From the NCBI GenBank assembly GCA_949288785.1, contig CASELQ010000001.1:1-64000 (forward strand): a stretch of 64,000 bases of DNA, read 5' to 3'. The position numbers and the translations under genes were made by a program. Position 1 is the stretch's first letter. Every line of letters starts with the position of its first letter. The stretch is from an uncultured Eubacteriales bacterium (lineage in GTDB: Bacteria; Bacillota; Clostridia; Christensenellales; Borkfalkiaceae). The notes under the pieces are model-generated. The model worked only from the letters and a program-made list of their open reading frames with translations, ran no database searches and had not been told where the DNA came from. Shown piece after piece: positions 15,509-23,559 of the stretch.

Positions 15509-16519
15509 TTACATTTTTCCTGCGTAAAATTCTTCTATCGCATTAAAATATGCGTCTATATTCTCCCATTTTGAAGCGGGCGGAATGTCGCACCCTGAGG
15601 AAATTACAAAGTTCTTGTACACGGAACAATCTGCAAGCAAAGTCTTTACCGCTTTATTCATAGATTCAGGGGTGCCGTTTCTGAATTCTCCCGCGGGGTC
15701 TATATTGCCCATTACTACAATATCTTCCGGCACATGCTTTAACATCTCGCGCATGTCTATGGCGTTTCCGAAGTGAAGAACTTTGGCGCCCGTTCTCAAT
15801 ATGGAATCTATAATGCTTATTGCGGAATTTCCGAAATTGTGATATAGTACAAGAAAATCTTCACTCTGACAGGTGCTTATTATCCTGCTTATATACGGCT
15901 CGGAAAATTCCGCAGCAAGGTCCGGGGACAAAAGCCCGGTAAGCGGCTCGGCAATAACAACGCCGTTTGCACCCGCCTTTTTATACGCCGCAATATAATC
16001 TATCAGAAAGTCCGTGCATTTTTCGAGCACAGTCTTCATCATTTCGGGTTCTTCGTAGCAATAAATCATTGCCTCGGTAACGTCCACAAGCCTGCCCGCA
16101 AGCGAGAAACTGCCGATAACTCCCGCAAATACCGGCCGGTCCGTTATAAGTTTCACAGCTCTTTCTATGGCGTTGATATATAACCCCGTTCTCTTTTCTC
16201 CCACCTTGGGAACGGCAAGTTCCTGCGCTTGCTGCAAAGAGGTTACAAGCCTGCCGGTTACGGTGGGCACCTCGTTATCGGAAAACACCGTCTCTGCGCC
16301 GAAACACTCGGCTTCTACAGACAGGTCCATAAGGCTTACCGAAGCCAATGACGGCACTCTTTCGCTTATAAGCTGCATGGCGCGCGCCTGGTTTTCCGCA
16401 CTGGAAATGAGGTCTTTTACGGTTATCCCCATGAGCTGAACGCCCGGGAAACTGAGAATGGGCATACTCTTTTTTATCGGCGAATTTTTAAGCTCTTCAA
16501 GCCATTTATACATATTCAT
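15509..16519 (-). CDS. UroD-family methyltransferase, corrinoid system
   Basis: 336 residues of the MtaA/MtbA branch of the UroD superfamily. The C-terminal SSGCDIPP (C310) matches the third zinc ligand of that branch. The upstream His-x-Cys motif reads HNFG (H227, F229), so its Cys is lost. ATG at 16519 follows AGGAGTATTGCT. It is the first gene of the operon with RACo-like and DUF2284 genes. A TATAAT at 16535-16540 has no matching -35, as expected for an activator-dependent promoter. The methyl donor is unknown. Confidence 0.87.
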   Translation of the reverse strand: MNMYKWLEELKNSPIKKSMPILSFPGVQLMGITVKDLISSAENQARAMQLISERVPSLASVSLMDLSVEAECFGAETVFSDNEVPTVTGRLVTSLQQAQELAVPKVGEKRTGLYINAIERAVKLITDRPVFAGVIGSFSLAGRLVDVTEAMIYCYEEPEMMKTVLEKCTDFLIDYIAAYKKAGANGVVIAEPLTGLLSPDLAAEFSEPYISRIISTCQSEDFLVLYHNFGNSAISIIDSILRTGAKVLHFGNAIDMREMLKHVPEDIVVMGNIDPAGEFRNGTPESMNKAVKTLLADCSVYKNFVISSGCDIPPASKWENIDAYFNAIEEFYAGKM

Positions 16520-16619
16520 AGCAATACTCCTTTGACTTTGATTATACTCCGAAACCGGGAAAAAAGATATGTATTGAATTGTTTTTATTTAGTATTTTCT
16601 TGTTCTTAAAGGCAATACA

Positions 16620-17141
16620 TCAAAGTTTTACGGTGCCGAAAACCTTTTCAAGCGGGATAAACAATGCCAAAACCGTTATAACGGCGCACAGCACCTGCGC
16701 CCCCATCACGGGAAGGCAGGCATAAAAATAAAGCAAAGCGGCATCGTGCGAATAGCCGTAATAAAGGGGCGTAATGACCGAATCTATGAGAGAAAAACAT
16801 ACTGTGAGCACCGCTGCGGCAACGGTTAAAACGGCAAGCCTGAATGTTTTGCCCTTATCCTTGATTTTTCCGCTTATCAACCCTATAACTATTGCAAACA
16901 GATTGTAATATACAAGGTAAAGTATTATGACATTTATAAAGAAACCGAAAAAAAAGCAACGCAAAAGCGAATATGCCGTTGCGGTAAGCATACCCATTTT
17001 TGCACCGAAACAATAACAGAATGTAAGAAGGATAACGGTAACCACCTCCACGCCCTTAACGCCGCTCAATACAAATTGCCCGGCTATAAGCAGCGCCACG
17101 GTAAGGGCGATTACCGCTATCTCTTTTGAAGTTTTGATCAT
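16620..17141 (-). CDS. ECF transporter S component, candidate cobalamin binder
   Basis: 173 residues with about five to six membrane helices and the layout of ECF substrate-binding subunits (an IALTVALLIAGQF first helix, GAKMGMLTATAYSLLRCFFF in the middle). Its ATG overlaps the stop of the DUF4430 lipoprotein gene (TAATG). Both lie behind a cobalamin riboswitch, which points to cobalamin or a precursor as substrate. No EcfA or EcfT gene is nearby, so it would use a shared energising module. Confidence 0.82.
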   Translation of the reverse strand: MIKTSKEIAVIALTVALLIAGQFVLSGVKGVEVVTVILLTFCYCFGAKMGMLTATAYSLLRCFFFGFFINVIILYLVYYNLFAIVIGLISGKIKDKGKTFRLAVLTVAAAVLTVCFSLIDSVITPLYYGYSHDAALLYFYACLPVMGAQVLCAVITVLALFIPLEKVFGTVKL

Positions 17142-17554
17142 TAAAAACTCTGATATGCCAAGATATAAGTGCAGCCGCTTTTTATTTTAAGTTCGCCCGC
17201 GCCTAGCGTTGCGCTGAGATATACTTTTTCCTTATACGTAATGGTTCCCCAGCTTTCGTTACCGTTCTCGGCATCGTCAGTATAAATCATCCAGTAAGAA
17301 TTCATGCTGTTTTCTTTACCGTTTACGGAGGTTATCATGCCGTCAGAAATGGTAAAGGTGAGTTCACCGGCATCGGAAAGCGCGTTCATATAGTCCAGCA
17401 AAGTAGTGGTATAGGTTATTTCCATAAACTCATTGTTTGCATGTATTATGACTATATCATCTTCGGACACTACGGTGTCGCGGTTACACCCCGAAAACGC
17501 AGAAACGGCAAGCGCCACACACAATATAAGGCATATTTTTTTTAAGAGCTTCAT
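17141..17554 (-). CDS. DUF4430 lipoprotein, candidate extracellular corrinoid binder
   Basis: 137 residues. A signal peptide ends in the lipobox SAFSGC, so the mature protein is anchored outside the membrane. The rest fits DUF4430, a domain related to the C-terminal part of transcobalamin/intrinsic factor (the YWMIYTDD region and a GCTYILAYQSF end). ATG at 17554 follows AAAGGAGAAAACTT. Riboswitch control and tight coupling to an ECF S component suggest capture of corrinoids for uptake. Confidence 0.85.
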   Translation of the reverse strand: MKLLKKICLILCVALAVSAFSGCNRDTVVSEDDIVIIHANNEFMEITYTTTLLDYMNALSDAGELTFTISDGMITSVNGKENSMNSYWMIYTDDAENGNESWGTITYKEKVYLSATLGAGELKIKSGCTYILAYQSF

Positions 17555-17592
17555 TGAAGTTTTCTCCTTTGAATTTTGTTAAATTATTTATA

Positions 17593-17627
17593 TTAAAAAA
17601 AGGGTTTTTTCGGACACGAAAAACCCC
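17593..17627 (-). terminator. Riboswitch-linked terminator
   Basis: Minus-strand stem GGGGTTTTTCG/CGAAAAAACCC with a TGTC loop, then seven T, 39 bases before the DUF4430 start. Its 3' half can pair instead with TTTTTCTCGGAC (17661-17672), an apparent antiterminator. Confidence 0.85.
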
Positions 17628-17660
17628 TCTCAATATAAGGCATTATCGTTTTTCTCCGCT

Positions 17661-17793
17661 GTCCGAGAAAAATACGGCTGAATAAGATTATCGGGCAGGC
17701 TATCGGACTGTTACCGTAATGACTGTTGCGGCGGATTTTCACCGCGCTTCCCCTGCTCTCCGCTATATAAAACCATATAAGCGACTCCGATAA
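17661..17793 (-). promoter_or_regulatory. Cobalamin riboswitch
   Basis: The minus-strand aptamer spans 17688-17793, closed by a 7-bp P1 stem TTATCGG/CCGATAA. Conserved core elements are GGGAAGC, CGGTGAAAATCCG, the ACAGTC segments and GATAGCCTGCC. An expression platform follows: an antiterminator strand at 17661-17672, then the terminator at 17593-17627. Ligand binding should switch off the DUF4430 and ECF S genes. The aptamer is compact, which may mean a short class II-like form. Confidence 0.82.
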
Positions 17794-17844
17794 AATATTA
17801 AGTTTTACGCATAGACATTTTAAATGCCGATAACGCGTTTTAAT

Positions 17845-18477
17845 TTAATTAAAGAGCGCCCTTGCCGCTTCCGCCGCACTGGCAGCATCCGCAGTATAAA
17901 TGTCGGCTCCAACCTCATCGGCAAAAGCCTGGGTTACCGGCGCTCCGCCCACCATGACCTTTACCTTATCTCTAATCCCCGCCGCTTTAAGCGCGTCTAT
18001 AATATCTTTCTGGTACATCATGGTTGTGGTAAGCAACGCCGAAAGGCAAACTATATCCGCATTATTCTCTTTTACGGCGTTCACCACCTTTTCCGCATCG
18101 CAATCCGTGCCGAGGTCTATCACCTTTATCCCCGCGCCCTCTATCATGAGTTTGACAAGATTTTTACCTATATCGTGCAGATCTCCCTTAACCGTGCATA
18201 TAACCGCCGTTCCCACGGGCTCCACGCCTTCCTTGGCAAGAACAGGCGCAAGAATTTTGATAGCGGCATTCATGGCGCGCGCAGCAATAAGCACTTCCGG
18301 CACGAATATCTCGTTGTTCTTGAATTTTATACCCACTACGTTCATCCCGGGGACAAGCCCCTTTGTAAGAATATCGTTTGCGGAAACGCCGTCTGCCAGC
18401 GTCTTTTCCACAAGGGCGGAAAGATCTTTCGCCCTGCCCTTTTGCAGCAATTCGGAAATTTCGTTAAAATCAGCCAT
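17845..18477 (-). CDS. Corrinoid protein of a methyltransferase system
   Basis: 210 residues of the MtaC/MtbC/MtmC family. An N-terminal helical cap domain (about 1-88) is followed by a B12-binding Rossmann domain with the cobalt-ligating signature GDLHDIGKN and the later VGGAPVTQAFADEVGAD. It carries the methyl group on cobalt between substrate-side and acceptor-side methyltransferases. ATG at 18477 follows AGGGAGATTTGT. It is the only corrinoid protein in the island and so probably serves both UroD-family enzymes. Confidence 0.95.
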   Translation of the reverse strand: MADFNEISELLQKGRAKDLSALVEKTLADGVSANDILTKGLVPGMNVVGIKFKNNEIFVPEVLIAARAMNAAIKILAPVLAKEGVEPVGTAVICTVKGDLHDIGKNLVKLMIEGAGIKVIDLGTDCDAEKVVNAVKENNADIVCLSALLTTTMMYQKDIIDALKAAGIRDKVKVMVGGAPVTQAFADEVGADIYTADAASAAEAARALFN

Positions 18478-18576
18478 ACAAATCTCCCTGTTTTCTTTAT
18501 ATAATGATTATAACTCTACTTTCCCTCTCTTGCAACAATTTTCTTGTTGAAAAGTTGTATTTTTTTGCTGTATTGT

Positions 18577-19440
18577 TTAATTGCGGCAGGGTGATGTGCC
18601 CCTTATTTCTATCTCGGCTGCCGAAGGATAAATACTGTTTTTTGTGCGGATGATCTCCCCTATGCCGACTGCCGTTATCTTGCCGCTCATAGGATTTTTA
18701 ACCGAAAGGATCTCGCCCGTTACCGTGGCGTTTACGTCGCTGTATTCAAAGGAAAGATCGCATTTTTCCATGGTACAGTCCGTAAGTTTGAGGTTTTTAC
18801 AATAACACAGCGGCTGCGTCCCTATGATTTTGCATCTTATAAGCGTAAGATTATCGGAATACCAACCGAGATATTCCCCGTTAAGCACGCTGTCCGTTAC
18901 CGTAACGTTTTCTGCATGCCAGAAAGCGTCTTTGGTTTTGAGCCGCGAATTGGCAATATAAACGTCTTTAACGTACTGAAAGGAATATTTACCCTCAAAA
19001 TTTATACTATACGCCTTAATTTCTTCACTTTCCAAAAAAGCGTATTCGGATGTTATGTCGGAATTCTTTATGTTTATATTGCTGCATTTCCAGCAAAATT
19101 CAGGAGAAACGGCTGTGCTCGCATTGATTTTTATATTACGGCACTCCCTGAGCGCTTTTATGCCGTTCAGCGTTGTGCCGAAAATATCAACACCTCTGTC
19201 GTACCACATGGCGGCGCGGCAGTTTTCGGTGAGCATACAGTCCTTTACGGTAAGATCTTCCACATGCCAGAACGGATACCTTAGATCCATAAAACATTTT
19301 TCCGCAACAATATTTTTGCACTCTTTAAGCGCAGACTCTCCGTCTTCCTTGCCCGCAAAACTGCACCCTACAATACGAAGATTGCTCACGTTATACAGAG
19401 CGCGTTCCTCCCCGAACCTTTGATTTTCAATAACTACCAT
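18577..19440 (-). CDS. DUF3737 family right-handed beta-helix protein
   Basis: 287 residues made of short repeats spaced about 20-25 residues, each with a turn of the type LTVKDCMLTEN, NIKNSDIT or LTLIRCKIIG. This is the pattern of a pectate-lyase-like beta helix and fits DUF3737. There is no signal peptide. ATG at 19440 follows GAGGAATAATT. Repeated H/W/Y motifs (FWHVEDL, FWHAENV) suggest a ligand-lined groove. No function is established. Confidence 0.85.
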   Translation of the reverse strand: MVVIENQRFGEERALYNVSNLRIVGCSFAGKEDGESALKECKNIVAEKCFMDLRYPFWHVEDLTVKDCMLTENCRAAMWYDRGVDIFGTTLNGIKALRECRNIKINASTAVSPEFCWKCSNINIKNSDITSEYAFLESEEIKAYSINFEGKYSFQYVKDVYIANSRLKTKDAFWHAENVTVTDSVLNGEYLGWYSDNLTLIRCKIIGTQPLCYCKNLKLTDCTMEKCDLSFEYSDVNATVTGEILSVKNPMSGKITAVGIGEIIRTKNSIYPSAAEIEIRGTSPCRN

Positions 19441-19459
19441 AATTATTCCTCATTTTAAG

Positions 19460-19954
19460 TCAGTCAAGCGAAAGGGTTGCCGTTATCTCGCCCTTTCCGC
19501 CAAGCATGGCAAGCATTTCTTTTCGTGAAGAAACACCTTCAATGTGCCCTAAACGGGTAAAATTCCAGTTGTTTTCATCGTAATATATGGTAAGGGAATT
19601 GCCGAGATATAAAATTACATCTCCCGGGCGGGCCTGAATGCGCTCGTCGCTGCGCACAAGATCAAAGCCCAGCTCCCCCACTTTCTCCATATCTCCGTAA
19701 TCTGTCATATTTATTGTTATGCTCCCGGAAGACAGTCGCTCCGTAAGGGCTTGTGCCGAAGCATTGTTTTCAAGCAGCACTTTCATTTTATTTCCGTTTA
19801 CGGTTATATACATTACTTCCTCCCTGTTTGCTCCGCTATCTTCTTCGCTCTGCGGCACGTCTGTCTCGTTCTCTTTGCCGCCTTGGGCACACCCCGCAAA
19901 AGCAAAAGATAAAAGTATAAGCGTTATAAAAAATATTAAAAACTTAAACTTCAT
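19460..19954 (-). CDS. Lipoprotein with cyclophilin-like fold domain
   Basis: 164 residues. A signal peptide ends in the lipobox AFAGC, followed by an acidic linker. The domain from about 48 onward contains DYGDMEKVGELGF, ARPGDVILYLGNSLTIYYD and FTRLGHI, typical of the small bacterial cyclophilin-like family. It lies just upstream of the DUF3737 gene with only a weak ribosome binding site (AGG). Confidence 0.85.
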   Translation of the reverse strand: MKFKFLIFFITLILLSFAFAGCAQGGKENETDVPQSEEDSGANREEVMYITVNGNKMKVLLENNASAQALTERLSSGSITINMTDYGDMEKVGELGFDLVRSDERIQARPGDVILYLGNSLTIYYDENNWNFTRLGHIEGVSSRKEMLAMLGGKGEITATLSLD

Positions 19955-20049
19955 AACCTGTTACCCATTATTACATATTTGCCGACATACAGTTTAAAAA
20001 TAATACATCCCTGCCGAACGCGGCATAAATCCGCGCCCGCTACGTTATT

Positions 20050-20553
20050 TTAATTGAGCGGTTTATAAAGAATAAAACAGTCCTCATGATAACCGCTGTT
20101 GCGGTATGTCTTTAAGGCGGCGGAGTTTGCGGCAAAAACCTCTAACTGAACAAATTCGCAACCCGACTCGGAAAAATATTCCTCTGCGGCGCTCAGCAGC
20201 ATTTTGCCCACTCCTTTGCCGCGCTCCTCTTTCTCTACTATCAGATCGCTTATAAACCCGTATTTTACCGGGCGGGAAGTGATCTGCCGTTCTTTATCGC
20301 CGTCTGATATTATCTTACAGACTACGGCGCCCGTTACCCTGCCTTTTTTTATCGCGACAAAGATTCTGCCGCCCTTTTCCGATATATCTTCGAGCAGATA
20401 ATTCAGATATTTTTTGCCGTAATCTTCATCCATACGGAGTACTTTTTTTTCATCTAACTCAATAAGACAGCGCTGTAAATCCGTCATTAGCTCTTTTACC
20501 GCTGCCTCGTATTCCGCAGAATATATTTTTATTTCTGTATCGTAACTTATCAT
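20050..20553 (-). CDS. GNAT family N-acetyltransferase
   Basis: 167 residues with the acetyl-CoA binding segment IVEKEERGKGVGKMLLSAAE (motif A) and the motif B region SAALKTYRNSGYHED. ATG at 20553 follows AGGGGTTTT. The acceptor substrate cannot be told. Confidence 0.9.
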   Translation of the reverse strand: MISYDTEIKIYSAEYEAAVKELMTDLQRCLIELDEKKVLRMDEDYGKKYLNYLLEDISEKGGRIFVAIKKGRVTGAVVCKIISDGDKERQITSRPVKYGFISDLIVEKEERGKGVGKMLLSAAEEYFSESGCEFVQLEVFAANSAALKTYRNSGYHEDCFILYKPLN

Positions 20554-20584
20554 AAAACCCCTGTAAAATATATACGATTACCGC

Positions 20585-20836
20585 TTATCGCCTTTTTTGC
20601 CGCTCTATTTCATACAGAAGATAGTCCACGCCGCTGATAAGCTTTTCATTTGCATGAACCCTGTCAAGCAGCTCGCCGCGGTACTTTCTTAAAAGCCTTA
20701 CCTGGGCGACATATTGCTTTTTCTCTTCCAAACGCAAAAACTCCGATATTTCTGCCGGCGGCAGCCCGAGTTCTGCAAGCATAGTTACGGATATCACGTT
20801 TTCCTCCAAAAAATTATACAGTCTTACTCTTGCCAC
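20585..20836 (-). CDS. Small helical protein, conserved-hypothetical type
   Basis: 83 residues, mostly charged helix, with the pattern QVRLLRKYRGELLDRVHANEKLISGVDYLLYEIE near the C-terminus. Short clostridial proteins of this shape exist without assigned role. The start is GTG at 20836 with a poor ribosome binding site; no better start is seen. It sits between the GNAT gene and the aldo/keto reductase gene, with 70 bases to the latter. Confidence 0.6.
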   Translation of the reverse strand: MARVRLYNFLEENVISVTMLAELGLPPAEISEFLRLEEKKQYVAQVRLLRKYRGELLDRVHANEKLISGVDYLLYEIERQKRR

Positions 20837-20906
20837 ACGCTTATAATGTCGCGCGGCACCGTGTAAGCAGAGCTATATAATATAAAACGCGGTTTATCAA
20901 TATTTA

Positions 20907-21869
20907 TCACAGCGCGCCCACTATTTTGTGCGGCAGGTAGAGTTCGTCTATAAAAGCCACGTCCTCTGCAGTAAGCCTTAAATTGAAAGCTTCTGCAGCA
21001 TCGTCAAGATATTTTGTCTTTGTGGCGCCTATGATGGGCGACGTTATGCCCTTGGCAAAATGCCAGGCAAATGTTACCGCCGTCATTGTGGCGCCGTATT
21101 TTTCCGCCACACTTCTTATACGAGCCGCAATAAGTTTATCTTGATCTTCGGTAGAATCATACTTGCCCTGAGCCACTTTATCGGTACGGCTGCGCATTGT
21201 ATCCGCACTCCAATTCGGTCTTGCGCACCTGCCGGCAGCAAGCGGACTATACGGTGTGAGAGCCACGTTCATCTGTTTACAGATGGGGATAAGCTCCCTC
21301 TCGTCCTCCCTGTACAGCGGATTGTAATGATTCTGCATGGATACAAAAGGCGCAAAGCCGTTATCGCGCGCGCAGAGCTGCATATTATAAAACTGATAGC
21401 CGTACATTGCGGAAGCGCCCAGCGCACGCACCTTACCCGCCTTGACTAGTCCGTTCAGCGCCTCCATTGTTTCTTCTATCGGAGTGCCGTAATCAAAACG
21501 GTGAATGATATACAAGTCAAGGTAATCTGTGTTAAGCCTTTTAAGCGTGCCCTCTATCTCGCGGTTTATGGCGTCTTTTGAAAGGTGCCCTTCGTTGAAA
21601 TATACCTTGGAAACAATTACCGCTTTATCACGAGGAACGTTATTTTTTAAGGCTCTGCCGAGGTACTCTTCGCTCGTGCCGGCAGAATAAGTATTTGCGG
21701 TATCGAAAAAGTTTATCCCGAGATCGAGCGCGTGTTTTATTATCCTTTCGCTGTCTGCGGGATCCAGCGTCCAGGCGTGCATGTTGCTTGCCGGGTCGCC
21801 AAAACTCATACACCCAAGACACAGGCGGGAAACCTCTATACCGCTGTTACCGAGTTTTGCATATTCCAT
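20907..21869 (-). CDS. Aldo/keto reductase
   Basis: 320 residues of the NADPH-dependent AKR family (YghZ/YhdN type). Visible are the N-terminal GNSGIEVSRLCLGCM, the catalytic Asp-Tyr region FFDTANTYSAGTSEEYLGRAL, the Lys in VIVSKVY, the His in YIIHRFDYG, and the C-terminal cofactor segment SPIIGATK. ATG at 21869 follows AAGGAGAGTTATC. It is 20 bases downstream of the LysR gene, so co-transcribed with its likely regulator. Confidence 0.93.
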   Translation of the reverse strand: MEYAKLGNSGIEVSRLCLGCMSFGDPASNMHAWTLDPADSERIIKHALDLGINFFDTANTYSAGTSEEYLGRALKNNVPRDKAVIVSKVYFNEGHLSKDAINREIEGTLKRLNTDYLDLYIIHRFDYGTPIEETMEALNGLVKAGKVRALGASAMYGYQFYNMQLCARDNGFAPFVSMQNHYNPLYREDERELIPICKQMNVALTPYSPLAAGRCARPNWSADTMRSRTDKVAQGKYDSTEDQDKLIAARIRSVAEKYGATMTAVTFAWHFAKGITSPIIGATKTKYLDDAAEAFNLRLTAEDVAFIDELYLPHKIVGAL

Positions 21870-21889
21870 GATAACTCTCCTTTTATTTA

Positions 21890-22786
21890 TTATTTTACAT
21901 GATTTTTATCGGACCGCAATTTTTCTTTTATAAATTCTATAAACTTTGCCACCGCGCGGGACATGGGTTGGTGCCCTTTCCACACGAGCACGCTTGCGGT
22001 GGAAAGTTCCGGGTAAAACGGTTTGAATATCACGTTAGGGTTTTTATAAAGCGACGCCGCCCCTTCTATACAAAGCGCCGCGCCCAACCCGCAATCCACA
22101 AGAGTGGAGGCGTTATATAAAAGATTATAGGTGGCGTAAATGTTTATTTTGTCGTAATATTCTCCGAACCAGTCCGCAACACCCTGGGAGACGCCTCTCT
22201 TCGCGAAAAACACGTTTATGCCTGCAAAATCTTCTTTCTCTATATACGCCTTCTTCGCAAGCGGACTTTGAGCGGATACCATGGCGCCCCACCGTTCCTC
22301 GCCGGGCATTTTAATGCTGTCATACTTGGATATATCGGTAGTGCCCAAAAGTATTCCTATATCCAGCATGCCTCGCTCCAATCGTTCTTTAACGTTATCC
22401 GCGTCGTTGGAATATATGTCGTACTTAACTTTCGGATAAAGTTCGCTGAACGACCTCATTATTCCCGCAAGTGTACGCATGGTGTTTGCCTCGCCGCTGC
22501 CGATGGCGATCACTCCGCCTATCTCCTCGGTATCGGTGCGGAATTCCTGCTCGGTTTTTTCGGTAAGCGCTATTATTTCCTGCGCCCGACGCCTGAGCAA
22601 CATACCCTCTCCGGTAAGAGTAGTGCTGTGCCTGCCGCGCCTTAACAGCGGGACCCCCAACTCCTCCTCAAGCTGCATCAGCTGGCGGGAAAGCGTCGGC
22701 TGAGAAATGTGCAGAATCTCTGCCGCCCGCGTTATATTTTCTTCCCGAGCCACCGTAAGGAAATATTTTAGTATGCGGTATTCCAT
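21890..22786 (-). CDS. LysR family transcriptional regulator
   Basis: 298 residues with an N-terminal winged helix-turn-helix (AAEILHISQPTLSRQLMQLEEELG) and a C-terminal periplasmic-binding-like effector domain from about 90. ATG at 22786 follows GGAGGTTTGCA. It lies between the broken cupin gene upstream and the aldo/keto reductase gene downstream, an arrangement common for LysR-AKR-cupin groups. Autoregulation is expected but no operator was identified. Confidence 0.93.
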   Translation of the reverse strand: MEYRILKYFLTVAREENITRAAEILHISQPTLSRQLMQLEEELGVPLLRRGRHSTTLTGEGMLLRRRAQEIIALTEKTEQEFRTDTEEIGGVIAIGSGEANTMRTLAGIMRSFSELYPKVKYDIYSNDADNVKERLERGMLDIGILLGTTDISKYDSIKMPGEERWGAMVSAQSPLAKKAYIEKEDFAGINVFFAKRGVSQGVADWFGEYYDKINIYATYNLLYNASTLVDCGLGAALCIEGAASLYKNPNVIFKPFYPELSTASVLVWKGHQPMSRAVAKFIEFIKEKLRSDKNHVK

Positions 22787-22871
22787 TGCAAACCTCCGCC
22801 TATGTTATATTTAACAGCATACTATGCAATTTAATTATAACATAAACTTTGCCTGCTTGCAATATCTTATC

Positions 22872-23291
22872 TTACAATTTACTGTACTCCTCTTCCGACA
22901 CCTCTTCCAGCCATTCGTTGTTTGTAGCCTCTCCGGGCACTTCTACGGCTACATGGGAGAACCAGCCGTCCTTTTTTGCCCCGTGCCAATGTTTTACGTT
23001 CGCGGGGATAACCACAACGTCCCCGGGGTTAAGGCTGCGGGCGTCCTTGTCTCATTCCTGATACCACCCGCTGCCGGCAACGCATAAAAGGATCTGCCCG
23101 CCGCCGCTTTTCGCACGATGAATATGCCAATTGTTGCGACACCCCGGCTCAAACGTAACGTTGGCAAAAAACGGAGCGGTGCCTGCCGGCGTAAGGGGGT
23201 TAAGATAAGATTTCCCTGTAAAATACTGCGCATATGCGGAATTTTCCTGCCCCAAACCGAAAATATTGCTCTTTTCAAATTCTTTATCCAT
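22872..23291 (-). pseudogene. Cupin-domain protein gene interrupted by TGA
   Basis: The frame from ATG 23291 to TAA 22872 would give 139 residues of a single-domain cupin (WHIHRAKSGGGQILLCVAGSGWYQE, then LNPGDVVVIPANVKHWHGA and EWLEEVSEEEYSKL). Codon 80 (23052-23054) is TGA, and the same frame continues without further damage. From memory, relatives have Trp at this position (WYQEWGK), so one TGG to TGA change explains it. TGA is a normal stop elsewhere in the window. The gene is freshly inactive, misread, or relies on readthrough. Confidence 0.8.
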
Positions 23292-23469
23292 TTTTGTCTC
23301 CTTTTACATTACCATTTGCGATCAGGAATAACCGAACACCTGATTTTTTGTTTTTATTTAGCTCAATTTATCCTTATCGCTTTATCGTTTACAATATAGC
23401 ACGGTTTTTATATAATGTAAAATACTTATTTTTAATCATTAACAATGCAGTCAGATTATATCTTAACAT

Positions 23470-23501
23470 ACTTCAAGCGGGTCTTACAACCCGCTTGAAG
23501 T
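23470..23501. terminator. Hairpin between rlmD and the cupin gene
   Basis: A perfect 12-bp stem ACTTCAAGCGGG/CCCGCTTGAAGT with an 8-base loop. On the minus strand it follows rlmD and is the likely terminator of that unit, though no long T run follows. Confidence 0.6.
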
Positions 23502-23559
23502 GAATTATATATGGATATGAATTATAATATTTAACGTAGAGATTTATAAATTTCTATTA

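Noticed and set aside
16569-16620. Inverted repeat ATGTATTG/CAATACAT between ECF S and UroD genes
   Set aside because: The arms are 8 bases and AT-rich, with a 36-base gap and no overlap with a clear promoter. A regulatory role is possible but not supported.
23052-23054. TGA read as Trp or selenocysteine
   Set aside because: Many intact genes here end in TGA (spoIIAB, trpS, tcdA, prmC and others), so the code is not changed. I saw no SECIS-like hairpin, and the expected residue is Trp.
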